Source: JAYQKL01 sp049889535
GTDB taxonomy: Bacteria > Pseudomonadota > Alphaproteobacteria > RS24
NCBI GenBank assembly: GCA_049889535.1
Contig: JBMHDF010000015.1
Coordinates: 1 to 64,000, forward strand
Direction of reading: 5' to 3'
DNA length: 64,000 nucleotides
The position numbers and the translations under genes were made by a program. Positions 43,827 to 51,706 of the stretch are shown one piece after another (positions within the stretch are counted from its first letter, which is position 1; every line of letters begins with the position of its first letter). The notes under the pieces are model-generated. The model saw only the letters and a program-made list of their open reading frames with translations, ran no database searches and was not told the DNA's origin.

Positions 43827-45083
43827 TTATTTGACCTCAACAAGCAATCCGGTAGAGACCTCGTTAAAGCGCGTGAGCAAAACCAAATCGCCTTCTTCAA
43901 TGCCGCCTGTCACATAAGCTTTATTGCCGGAACGCAAAAACACCTCGGCTTGTCGCATTTGCAAGCGGCTATCTTTAATCACAAATAATTCATCTTGAGA
44001 GTTCAACGCATCAAGCGGCAACACCACGACGCGTTCTAAAGGCTGTACATCCAGACGCACTTTCACAAATGCACCTCCACGCAAGACCGTGTCTTCCCCC
44101 GTTTGAATATCTGCGTAAATATCAACACCGCGCGTTTTTTGATCAATCAAAGCACCAACACGCCGAACCTTACCCTCAAAACTAAATTCCTTATTACCTA
44201 TCGACCAAATTGCCGTCACCTGCTGGCCAACAATCGGGCTACCTGCACTCAATAAAGCGCCATATTCAGCATCTGATAAATTGAATCGTAACTCATAATT
44301 ACTGGCATCACTTAACCGTGCGATAAAATCATTTGGACTCACATAACGCCCCTCGCGGGCATTAACACGGCTGACATAAGCATCATAAGGGGCCACAACG
44401 CGCGTGTTCTCTAAATCACGCTTGGCGCGACGCACCATAATTTTAAGCCGGTCATAAGAGCCTTTTTTCATAAGAAAATCAGCCCGTCTGTCGTCTAGAT
44501 ATTTTTTCGCGACGGTTCCTTTTTCATATAATTTTTGCGCCCGCTCATAATCGGTTTTGCTGGTGGCAAATGCCCCCTCCGCTCCAAGCAATTGCGCCTC
44601 AGCTTCAGCCAATGCATTTTCATAATTAAACGGGTCAATAGTCAGCAGCGTTTCGCCTTTTTTAACAAAGGCACCCTCCTCAAGAGCAGGCGCCACCGAA
44701 ATCACCTCACCAGACACCAATGTGCGCAAGTCAATCTCGCGCGCCGCGACAATCTCGCCAAATGTACTGAGTTCTGGCCCAAGCTTTTCATATTGCGCCT
44801 TATGCGCACTCACAGGCCAAGCTTTTTCTTTCAGCTCATATGGTTTGGTTTCAGGCTTTGTCACAATCAATAAAAAGAAAGCCGCAAACGCCACCATCAA
44901 AATTTTTGCAGGCAAGCGTGCTGTCTCTGGCAAAAATCCGGTTGCCAAAGACAATATTTTCTCAATAACAAGCTTAATTGCCTGAAAAATATAGTTGAGT
45001 GCTTTCATCACGTTTTTCATTCCATTACTTGTTTTGATATATAACGTTTGCGTGGCCAAATCCCAGTCATTAAATTGTCGCAT
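43827..45083 (-). CDS. RND efflux membrane fusion protein
   Basis: This periplasmic adaptor of about 418 residues links the RND pump to an outer-membrane channel. It has an N-terminal membrane anchor (ILMVAFAAFFLLIVTKP), then the lipoyl halves and hairpin (ISVAPALEEGAFVKKGETLLTIDP; AEAQLLGAEGAFATSKTDYERAQKLYEKG), and a beta-barrel (LRFNLSDAEYGALLSAG). The start is uncertain. The ATG at 45081-45083 overlaps the lipoprotein gene by 14 bases and fits coupling. The ATGs at 45020 and 45008 are closer to the anchor. None has a strong ribosome site. Confidence 0.88.
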   Translation of the reverse strand: MRQFNDWDLATQTLYIKTSNGMKNVMKALNYIFQAIKLVIEKILSLATGFLPETARLPAKILMVAFAAFFLLIVTKPETKPYELKEKAWPVSAHKAQYEKLGPELSTFGEIVAAREIDLRTLVSGEVISVAPALEEGAFVKKGETLLTIDPFNYENALAEAEAQLLGAEGAFATSKTDYERAQKLYEKGTVAKKYLDDRRADFLMKKGSYDRLKIMVRRAKRDLENTRVVAPYDAYVSRVNAREGRYVSPNDFIARLSDASNYELRFNLSDAEYGALLSAGSPIVGQQVTAIWSIGNKEFSFEGKVRRVGALIDQKTRGVDIYADIQTGEDTVLRGGAFVKVRLDVQPLERVVVLPLDALNSQDELFVIKDSRLQMRQAEVFLRSGNKAYVTGGIEEGDLVLLTRFNEVSTGLLVEVK

Positions 45084-45690
45084 TGATGATTTTTTTTCGC
45101 GTGAGATAGCTTTCTGTTTGCTCGTTAAACCCATCGCTAAGCTTCTGAAAAACCTTAAAATAACCAGTATCCAGCTCATTCAAGCTGATTGTACCATCAT
45201 GGGTGAAGACAGATTTTACCTCAATGACATTCTGGTCAATTTGGCCAGAAGCATGTTTGATTACAATTTTGACCTGCAAAACGCCACCCAATTGTATCAA
45301 ATCGCGGTCCAAAAGGCTGGAAAATGATGATTTCTGCACAGACCGCTTTTCAATGATTTCAGCGCGCTGGACAATAAATTGTACCTGCATATTCGTTTTT
45401 TGAGACGCGGGCGTGGTGGTGGTTTGCACGCGGTCACGCAACCAAAAACGCAAAATATTCACAGGGTCATAGCCTTTGCCTTTAATATTCTCGCGCAAAT
45501 CTGTTTCCAAAGACGGCGCGTAAAGCAATTGCGGTGGCGCCGCCAGCCATGTAATAGCTGGTAAATGCTCAAAAGATTGTTGCAATCGCGGCGGCGGGGT
45601 AGACGCAATGGTGCAAGCACTCAGCATCATTACCATCACCCATTGCAAGCTTATGAGGTTGAAATATCGTATGATTTCACGGGGCGTCAT
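45070..45690 (-). CDS. Predicted lipoprotein, unknown
   Basis: This protein of about 206 residues has a lipobox, LSAC, after a hydrophobic stretch WVMVMMLSAC, so it is an inner- or outer-membrane lipoprotein. The mature part contains LETDLRENIKGKGYD, then VLQVKIVIKHASGQIDQNVIEVKSVF and a C-terminal FQKLSDGFNEQTESYL helix. These resemble ABC-transport auxiliary lipoproteins of the PqiC type, which I suggest only tentatively. The ATG at 45688-45690 with GAGG 8 bases upstream is chosen. A longer ATG at 45756 overlaps the hslO stop. Confidence 0.68.
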   Translation of the reverse strand: MTPREIIRYFNLISLQWVMVMMLSACTIASTPPPRLQQSFEHLPAITWLAAPPQLLYAPSLETDLRENIKGKGYDPVNILRFWLRDRVQTTTTPASQKTNMQVQFIVQRAEIIEKRSVQKSSFSSLLDRDLIQLGGVLQVKIVIKHASGQIDQNVIEVKSVFTHDGTISLNELDTGYFKVFQKLSDGFNEQTESYLTRKKIINATI

Positions 45691-45755
45691 TGACATAACC
45701 TCTTTGATAAAGTTTCTCTGAGACATAACTCTATACGCCAATTTTATGATTTTCA

Positions 45756-46697
45756 TTAACTCAGCGTCGCAAAATCCGATGGGTCAAACGCAAATTTCTC
45801 ATTACAAAACTCGCACACAACTTTTATCATGCCATCTTCCAACATATCATGCAGTTCTTCATCAGAAAAAGTGGTGATGATATTTTCAATCCGCGCCCGC
45901 GAGCACCGACAAGAAAACCGCAAAGGCGCGGTCTCAAAAACACGCACCCCATCTTCATTGAACAAGCGATAAGCCAAAATTTCACCAGCCAGGTCAGGGT
46001 CCAATAACTCGGACTCTTCTGTGGTTTCAAGCAGGCTGGTTAAACGCAACCAGTCATCGGAGGAACATGAATTTTGGAACGCATTTTCAGCCGCGTCAAT
46101 ATTGTCATCAAAACGTTGGCCACCTTCGCGCGCTGTTTTTTGCAATAAAATGCCCCCGCCGCGCCAGACTTTATGACCATCAGATAAGTCCACCAAATCA
46201 GCCGCAAGTCGCAAGCGCGTTTCAATTTGCTCAGATTGTTCAAAATAATAATGCGCTGCTTGGGTTAAATCACCATCCAATGGCACCACGCCCTGATAAT
46301 TTTCCATATCCGCACCCTGATCCACAGTGAAAGCTATATGCCCTTTTCCCAAAAGCACAGATTGGCTAGGGTTTTTGCCGTAAAGTGACAGTTTTTCATA
46401 GTCAATTTTGGCATAAGCGCGCATATCGCCGCTGGTTTGAACATCGCAAATCAACATCGGCACAGGGCCATCACTTTGGGTTTGCAGGACAAAACGCCCA
46501 TCAAATTTTAGCGCCGAGCCGAGCATTGTCGTCAGCACCAAAGCCTCGCCAAGCAGTTTTGCTACAGGTTCAGGATAATCATGACGCGTTAAAATCGTAT
46601 CAAGCTCGTGGCCAAGCCGCACAACACGACCCTGCGCATCCAGCCCTTCAATGCGATAAGGCATAGCAATATTGTCTTGCGGTGGGTAATCTTCCAT
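45756..46697 (-). CDS. hslO: Redox-regulated chaperonin Hsp33
   Basis: This 313-residue holdase is activated by oxidation. The C-terminal zinc/redox centre is complete: CRC in FSCRCSRARIEN and CEFC in VVCEFCNEKF. These give the usual CxC plus CxxC. The N-terminal domain has YPEPVAKLLGEALVLTTML and the middle block MQTSGDMRAYAK-like family sequence. It is followed at a TAATG junction by the lipoprotein frame. It follows argF by 49 bases. Confidence 0.96.
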   Translation of the reverse strand: MEDYPPQDNIAMPYRIEGLDAQGRVVRLGHELDTILTRHDYPEPVAKLLGEALVLTTMLGSALKFDGRFVLQTQSDGPVPMLICDVQTSGDMRAYAKIDYEKLSLYGKNPSQSVLLGKGHIAFTVDQGADMENYQGVVPLDGDLTQAAHYYFEQSEQIETRLRLAADLVDLSDGHKVWRGGGILLQKTAREGGQRFDDNIDAAENAFQNSCSSDDWLRLTSLLETTEESELLDPDLAGEILAYRLFNEDGVRVFETAPLRFSCRCSRARIENIITTFSDEELHDMLEDGMIKVVCEFCNEKFAFDPSDFATLS

Positions 46698-46746
46698 CTT
46701 ATTTCCGTTTTACGCAAAGTTTTAAGGCAAGCATCAAAGACTTAAC

Positions 46747-47685
46747 TTACTCGCGCCCTAAACACCAGTTCAGAATTGCTTTTTGGGCATGGTTACGGTT
46801 TTCAGCCTCATCAAAAACCACTGAGGCAGGACCGTCAATCACCTCTGCAGTCACCTCATTACCCCGATAAGCAGGCAGGCAATGCATAAACAAAGCCGCA
46901 TCTGATAATGCCATCACCTCTTGCGTGACCCGAAATGGCGCGAAAGCTTCTGCGCGTTTTGCGGCGGTTTCAGGGTCATCGGACATTGAAACCCAACAAT
47001 CCGTATTGATAGCCGCGGCGCCTTTGACCGCTGCTGTTACATCATCACTGACTTGAATATTGGCACCTTTTTGGCGCGCCCAATCCACGACTTCTGCGGG
47101 CGGGTGAAACCCGTCAGCCACCGCAAGATGCAAATCAAAACCCAATAAAGCCGCTGCCTGTATCCATGAAACGGCAACATTATTACCATCGCCAAGCCAG
47201 GCAATTTTATGCCCGTTTATAGGGCCTTTATGTTCCTCAAAAGTCATAATATCAGCAATAATTTGGCACGGATGGCTAAACGCCGTTAGCCCGTTAATCA
47301 CTGGCACAGTTGCATGTTCAGCCAATTGCAAAATATTGTCATGCGGGCCTGTGCGCACCATAATGGCGTCGACATAGCCCGATAAAACTTTGGCTGTATC
47401 CGACAATGGTTCGCCGCGCCCGAGCTGGGTATCGCCTTGATTCAAAATCAGGCTTTGCCCGCCAAGCTGGCGCATGGCGAGGTCAAATGAAACCCGTGTG
47501 CGCGTAGAGGGCTTGTCAAAAACCATCGCCAAAATATACCCCTTTAACGGTGCATCTGCATCGGGCGTACCTTTTGGCAATCCTGCACGCGCTTGTTTAC
47601 GCCGATGCGCAGCATCTAAAATTGCCCGCACCGCATCGCCGCTTAAATCCGCTAAGTCTAGAAAATGTTTCGGGTGATCAGTCAT
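46747..47685 (-). CDS. argF: Ornithine carbamoyltransferase
   Basis: This 312-residue trimeric enzyme makes citrulline from ornithine and carbamoyl phosphate. Carbamoyl-phosphate site: KPSTRTRVSF at about 55. Ornithine site: HCLPAYRGNEVT near the C-terminus, where most orthologues have HCLPAHRG, so His is replaced by Tyr. The ATG at 47683-47685 overlaps the argD end by 8 bases, with GAGG at a spacing of 7. A longer frame with an ATG at 47697 is less likely. Confidence 0.95.
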   Translation of the reverse strand: MTDHPKHFLDLADLSGDAVRAILDAAHRRKQARAGLPKGTPDADAPLKGYILAMVFDKPSTRTRVSFDLAMRQLGGQSLILNQGDTQLGRGEPLSDTAKVLSGYVDAIMVRTGPHDNILQLAEHATVPVINGLTAFSHPCQIIADIMTFEEHKGPINGHKIAWLGDGNNVAVSWIQAAALLGFDLHLAVADGFHPPAEVVDWARQKGANIQVSDDVTAAVKGAAAINTDCWVSMSDDPETAAKRAEAFAPFRVTQEVMALSDAALFMHCLPAYRGNEVTAEVIDGPASVVFDEAENRNHAQKAILNWCLGRE

Positions 47686-48898
47686 GCCCGACCTCATTAT
47701 TTTGAGTTACATATGCACAGGCGGTTTCAAGCGCCTGCATGGCCGCGTCAACATCATCATCAGTGATATTAAGCGGCGGTATCAGCCGCACAACATTGTC
47801 ACCGGCACCCACAGTCAGCATTTTGGCCTCTCGCAAAGCGGCAACAAGCTCAGTGTTCGCGATAACGGTTTTAATTCCCAACATTAAACCCTGCCCGCGA
47901 ATTTCAGCGATGACATTTGGCCAACTATCTTGAAGCGCCGCGAGTTTTTGCGCCAGCACCATGCCCGTTTTCTCAACCTGTGCTAAAAACTCAGGCTTAG
48001 CGACAATATCCATAACTGCACTGCCCACTGCAACCGCAAGCGGATTACCGCCATAGGTAGACCCATGCGTGCCAGCCACCATGCCCGAAGCGGCTTTTTC
48101 AGTCGCTAAAAATGCGCCAAGCGGAAATCCCCCGCCAATACCTTTAGCTATCGCCATAATATCGGGTTGAATGTCAGACCATTCATAAGCAAATAATTTT
48201 CCTGTGCGCCCAATGCCGCACTGAACCTCATCAACAATCAGCAAAATATCATGCGCATCACATAATTGGCGTAATCCCCGCATGAAATCATGCGGCACGG
48301 GCACAATCCCACCTTCGCCTTGTATGGGTTCAATCAAAATACCAGCTGTGTTCGCATGAATGGCTTTTTCGGTTGCTTCTAAATCAAAATTAGGAATTTG
48401 GACAAAGCCCTCCGGCACGGGGCCAAATCCTTCCAAATAAGTTGGATTACCAGCCGCGGCCAATGCCATCATCGTGCGACCATGAAAAGCACCCTTAAAG
48501 GTGATAATCTCAATCTTTTCGCCATGCCCTTGCACAGCGTGATATTTACGGGCAGTTTTAATCGCGCCTTCCATAGCCTCTGCCCCTGAATTGCAGAAAA
48601 AAACGCGGTCTGCAAAACACGACGCACATAATTTATCAGCGAGTTTTTCCTGACCCGAAATCGTGTAGAGATTAGATGTATGCCAAAGTCTATCAGCCTG
48701 GTCTTTCAAACTTTGATTCAAAACCGGATGATTATGCCCCAAGACATTAACGGCTATACCTGCGGCAAAATCGAGATATGCCTCATTATTCGCCGTAAAA
48801 AGCCACGCGCCCTCACCCCGCTCGAACGCCAGTTCAGAGCGATTATAGGTTGGCATGACATGACTTTTTTCACGGGTCATTGAGTTTAAAACTTTCAT
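47678..48898 (-). CDS. argD: Acetylornithine/N-succinyldiaminopimelate aminotransferase
   Basis: This class III PLP aminotransferase of about 406 residues makes N-acetylornithine for arginine and may serve lysine. Motifs: FERGEGAWLFTANNEAYLDFAAGIAVNVLGHNHP, the CNSGAEAMEGAIKTARKY site, VDEVQCGIGRTGKLFA, and the PLP lysine in AIAKGIGGGFPLGA. Three ATGs are possible starts (48898, 48880 and 48856), none with a good ribosome site. All lie just after a terminator for the upstream permease. It overlaps argF, giving an argDF unit with hslO downstream. Confidence 0.94.
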   Translation of the reverse strand: MKVLNSMTREKSHVMPTYNRSELAFERGEGAWLFTANNEAYLDFAAGIAVNVLGHNHPVLNQSLKDQADRLWHTSNLYTISGQEKLADKLCASCFADRVFFCNSGAEAMEGAIKTARKYHAVQGHGEKIEIITFKGAFHGRTMMALAAAGNPTYLEGFGPVPEGFVQIPNFDLEATEKAIHANTAGILIEPIQGEGGIVPVPHDFMRGLRQLCDAHDILLIVDEVQCGIGRTGKLFAYEWSDIQPDIMAIAKGIGGGFPLGAFLATEKAASGMVAGTHGSTYGGNPLAVAVGSAVMDIVAKPEFLAQVEKTGMVLAQKLAALQDSWPNVIAEIRGQGLMLGIKTVIANTELVAALREAKMLTVGAGDNVVRLIPPLNITDDDVDAAMQALETACAYVTQNNEVGHD

Positions 48899-48910
48899 AT
48901 CCAAAATCTG

Positions 48911-48950
48911 AAAAACAAAAAGCCGCCCACGCCCATCAGGGTCAGGCGGC
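48911..48950 (-). terminator. Intrinsic terminator between the ABC permease and argD
   Basis: On the minus strand a stacked hairpin (GCCGCC/GGCGGC at 48945-48950 with 48922-48927, plus an inner CCC/GGG helix) is followed by TTTTTGTTTTTC. It ends only about 12 bases before the first argD ATG. It ends the permease transcript and could also attenuate argD. Confidence 0.8.
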
Positions 48951-49020
48951 GAATAAGCTGATTATCAGCCCAAACATACTGTTTTGTCAATTATTTTCAA
49001 TCAGCTACTGCCAGACGGTT

Positions 49021-49875
49021 TTAGCTTTTAATGCGATAACCTTTGCGCAAAACATAAAGATTAAGAACCCAGAAAATGGCGTTGAGCAGCAATAAGATAA
49101 TCACCCCCGACATGATTTGGCCCTCTGTTTTGCCTGTAAAACCATAACGGAAACCATCGATTATATAGAAAAACGGATTAAAGGCCGAAATCACCTGAAA
49201 TGTCGCAGGCAATTGTTTAATGGAGTAAAAAGTACCCGATAAGAAAGCTAAAGGCGTGATGACAAAATTCATAATGGCTTGCATATGATCAAATTTTTCA
49301 GCCCAGATACCAGCCAAAGTACCCACTTGCGCCATTAATAAAGACCCCGTGAACGAGAAAAAGAAAATCGCCCAAAGATGATGATATGAAAAATCGACAA
49401 AATAAATCATACCAAGATAGGTCACAAAACCAACCACCACACCCCGCGTTACCCCACCTATGGCAAGCGCTAGACTCATTTCGGTCGGTGAAAGAGGCGG
49501 CATGAGAATATCGACAATATTGCCCATCACTTTACCCGTCAGCAAAGAAGAGGATGGATTTGAAAAAGCGTTTTGCAACACCGCCATAATAATTAGGCCA
49601 GGCGCAAGGAAGCTAATAAAAGGCACGCCATTCACATCAGGTCTAAATTTGCCAAGCGCGAGGGCAAAGACCGCCAAGAATAATAAAGTCGTTATCACAG
49701 GCGCTAAGACGGTTTGCGTCATGACTTTCCAAAATCGATGCACTTCTTTGAGATAGAGCGTCCACAAACCAATCCAATTCATACGGCCAAACCGCCGATT
49801 ACCCAAATCAGGCCAATTCGGCTCTGGTTGTGATGGAACAGCGTCTGCCGGCTCTGAAGTATTGGAGTTTGCCAT
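49021..49875 (-). CDS. ABC-2 type transporter permease
   Basis: This 284-residue permease of the ABC-2 exporter type has six helices. The N-terminal 35 residues are polar and Pro-rich (residues SEPADAVPSQPEPNWPDLG). Features FLAPGLIIMAVLQNAFSNPSSSL and the SGTFYSIKQLPATFQ stretch are typical. No ATP-binding subunit gene is adjacent in this window. The partner must be elsewhere. It is divergent from gcrA and ends before the terminator ahead of argD. Confidence 0.9.
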   Translation of the reverse strand: MANSNTSEPADAVPSQPEPNWPDLGNRRFGRMNWIGLWTLYLKEVHRFWKVMTQTVLAPVITTLLFLAVFALALGKFRPDVNGVPFISFLAPGLIIMAVLQNAFSNPSSSLLTGKVMGNIVDILMPPLSPTEMSLALAIGGVTRGVVVGFVTYLGMIYFVDFSYHHLWAIFFFSFTGSLLMAQVGTLAGIWAEKFDHMQAIMNFVITPLAFLSGTFYSIKQLPATFQVISAFNPFFYIIDGFRYGFTGKTEGQIMSGVIILLLLNAIFWVLNLYVLRKGYRIKS

Positions 49876-50016
49876 GAAATCCTCGCCAAGAAATCCTCGC
49901 CATGAGGTGTTAGTTTATAAATAAGGGCTTTAGCGCCCCCATGCAAGAGTTGTCAGACTTTAGGGCAGGCAATTCTATATAAAAAAGCGCTTTTTCCGCA
50001 TGTTTCTGCACTTCTC

Positions 50017-50025
50017 TGTGGATAA
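50017..50025 (-). promoter_or_regulatory. DnaA box upstream of gcrA
   Basis: A perfect TTATCCACA on the minus strand lies 136 bases before the gcrA ATG. DnaA activates gcrA in Caulobacter. A matching box lies ahead of nrdA. Confidence 0.6.
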
Positions 50026-50082
50026 CGCCAAATTCGGGGATTGAAATTTTCATTACATCTAGTAGTTTTTAATTTATAACGA

Positions 50083-50096
50083 CACTACATGTAGTG
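50083..50096. promoter_or_regulatory. 14-bp perfect palindrome in the gcrA promoter region
   Basis: CACTACATGTAGTG is a perfect palindrome. An imperfect related sequence, CATTACATCTAGTAG, lies about 30 bases upstream at 50051-50065. A TATAAC -10-like element at 50075-50080 lies between them. The two together look like a tandem operator for a dimeric regulator. The regulator is unknown. Confidence 0.5.
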
Positions 50097-50160
50097 GGTT
50101 TTGGATAAAAATAGTCGCCAGCTTGTCAGAATTGACAGGTTAAAATTTAGGGAGATGCAC

Positions 50161-50643
50161 ATGGCTTGGACTGAAGATCGCGTTGAAATGCTTAAAAAAC
50201 TCTGGACAGAAGGCCTAAGTGCCAGCCAGATTGCCCGGCAAATGGGTGGGGTCACTCGAAATGCGGTGATAGGTAAAGTGCATCGCCTGGGTCTTTCAGG
50301 TCGCGCGACGCCGGCCCGGGTCACAACAGCTAAAGTCAATACCGCTCGACCAGGCCGTCCGAGCCAACCTTCCGTGGCGGGCAGCAATTTAACTTATCAA
50401 GCTGATGAAAAATTACATCCGATTGAAGAGGCTGATAACCTTGAGCCAATCCTAAGCCAAGAAGAGCGCGCCAGCGTTTTAAACCTGACTGAGCATACTT
50501 GCAAATGGCCAGTGGGCGACCCTGGCACAAAGAATTTTCATTTTTGTGGGGCGCGCAGCAAATCAGGTAATCCTTATTGCGAAACCCATGCTGTGCAAGC
50601 CTACCAGCCTGTGGAACGCCGCCGCAAACGCAAAACAGGCTAA
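50161..50643 (+). CDS. gcrA: GcrA cell cycle regulator
   Basis: This 160-residue global cell-cycle transcription factor interacts with sigma-70 RNA polymerase and CcrM-methylated DNA. The N-terminal helical DNA-binding domain is diagnostic: MAWTEDRVEMLKKLWTEGLS, then ASQIARQMGGVTRNAVIGKV. The C-terminal part has C-x-W and C-x-x-x-C patterns (HTCKWPVGDPGTKNFHFCG, YCETH), a common GcrA feature. The start is the ATG at 50161 with AGGGAGA; a longer frame beginning 50101 has no ribosome site. A DnaA box and a perfect palindrome lie upstream. Confidence 0.96.
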   Translation: MAWTEDRVEMLKKLWTEGLSASQIARQMGGVTRNAVIGKVHRLGLSGRATPARVTTAKVNTARPGRPSQPSVAGSNLTYQADEKLHPIEEADNLEPILSQEERASVLNLTEHTCKWPVGDPGTKNFHFCGARSKSGNPYCETHAVQAYQPVERRRKRKTG

Positions 50644-50702
50644 GACAGCATGCAGCACATCATGCAGTTGGACTAGCCCCCTGCCTATAAAAAGGTTAAG
50701 CT

Positions 50703-50733
50703 AACCCCTGTCCTAAGGCAGGGGTTATTTTAT
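50703..50733 (+). terminator. Intrinsic terminator after gcrA
   Basis: A perfect 8-bp stem, AACCCCTG (50703-50710) with CAGGGGTT (50719-50726), has an 8-base loop and is followed by ATTTTATT. It separates gcrA from the SDR gene, whose ribosome site begins about 8 bases further on. Confidence 0.85.
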
Positions 50734-50747
50734 TCGGGGAGGAGTAC

Positions 50748-51569
50748 ATGACTGTTTTACAAGACAAGTTGTTTTTTATCACTGGCGCGGGTGATGGGAT
50801 TGGCAAACAAACAGCTCTCCTTGCCGCGCGCAAAGGGGCCAAACTCATTGTTACCGACATTGATGCGGCTTCAGCTGAACAAACCGCTCAAGAAATTCAG
50901 GCCGCTGGCGGCACCGCAACAGCCTATGGTCTTGATGTAACAGATCGCGATGCTTTTTATGCGTTGGCCGATAATATTAAAGCCAATCACGGCCCTGTTG
51001 ATATAGTCATGAATAATGCAGGTGTCGCGCTTTTTGCGACGGCTGAAAAAATGACCCAAGAAGAATTAGATTGGGTTATGGATATTAATTTTTTTGGCAC
51101 GGTCAATGGCTGCAAAGCTTTTCTCCCGCATATGCTCGAAACTGGTCAGGGACATATTATTAACCTTTCAAGTATTTTTGGCCTGATTAGCGTACCCAAT
51201 CAATCCGGGTATAATGCCAGCAAATTTGCCGTGCTTGGTTACAGCGATGCACTGCGCCAAGAAATGGAAACTCAAAATATCAACGTCACCACTGTGCATC
51301 CTGGTGGCATTAAAACCCGTATTGCGGCGCGAGCACGCTTCATGCAAATGGAAGGTATGGAAGAGCGCCGCCAGCAATTGATTGACGATTTTGATAAAAT
51401 CACTATGACCAGCCCTGAACAAGCCGCCAATATTATTTTGCGCGCGGTTGAAAAAAACAAAGTGCGGATAAGAGTTGGGAAAGATGCCGTGCTGGTTGAT
51501 TGGATTAAACGCCTCATGCCAGTGAAATTTAGCAAGCTCACCAATATTTTATTACGCATTGACGGCTAA
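50748..51569 (+). CDS. SDR family oxidoreductase
   Basis: This 273-residue short-chain dehydrogenase has the Rossmann signature TGAGDGIG (residues about 12-19), NNAGVA at about 91, and the catalytic Ser, Tyr and Lys in NLSSIFGLISVPNQSGYNASK. TDID after strand 2 suggests NAD preference. GGGGAGGAG is a strong ribosome site. It is likely monocistronic, with a GC-rich hairpin and T-run after it. The substrate is unknown. Confidence 0.9.
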   Translation: MTVLQDKLFFITGAGDGIGKQTALLAARKGAKLIVTDIDAASAEQTAQEIQAAGGTATAYGLDVTDRDAFYALADNIKANHGPVDIVMNNAGVALFATAEKMTQEELDWVMDINFFGTVNGCKAFLPHMLETGQGHIINLSSIFGLISVPNQSGYNASKFAVLGYSDALRQEMETQNINVTTVHPGGIKTRIAARARFMQMEGMEERRQQLIDDFDKITMTSPEQAANIILRAVEKNKVRIRVGKDAVLVDWIKRLMPVKFSKLTNILLRIDG

Positions 51570-51582
51570 TTTTTGGTTATGC

Positions 51583-51640
51583 GACACGACGACTGACGCG
51601 GCGGGGCGGCGGCGCTCGTGTCTGGTTTTCAATTTTTTTT
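51583..51640 (+). terminator. Probable terminator after the SDR gene
   Basis: GACACGA (51583-51589) pairs with TCGTGTC (51616-51622) around a very GC-rich loop that can fold further. The stem is followed by TGGTTTTCAATTTTTTTT. It lies 14 bases beyond the SDR stop. Confidence 0.6.
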
Positions 51641-51647
51641 AAAAATC

Positions 51648-51691
51648 TTGACAGTGTTTCATGCGTCGCCTAAGTTGCGAATTATTCTCAA
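51648..51691 (+). promoter_or_regulatory. Promoter with Fur box, iron-binding protein gene
   Basis: A perfect -35 TTGACA lies at 51648-51653, with a weak -10 TAAGTT at 51671-51676. Overlapping it is TTGCGAATTATTCTCAA at 51675-51691, a 17-base inverted repeat with one mismatch. It fits the 7-1-7 Fur operator pattern (TGANAAT-N-ATTNTCA). It is 15 bases before the ATG of the Fe(III)-binding protein gene, so iron repression is likely. Confidence 0.75.
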
Positions 51692-51706
51692 TAGCAAGTT
51701 AGAAAT

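Noticed and set aside
44722..44985. Plus-strand open frames antisense to the fusion protein and RND genes
   Set aside because: They have no domain and no ribosome site, and are opposite well-supported genes; they reflect codon bias.
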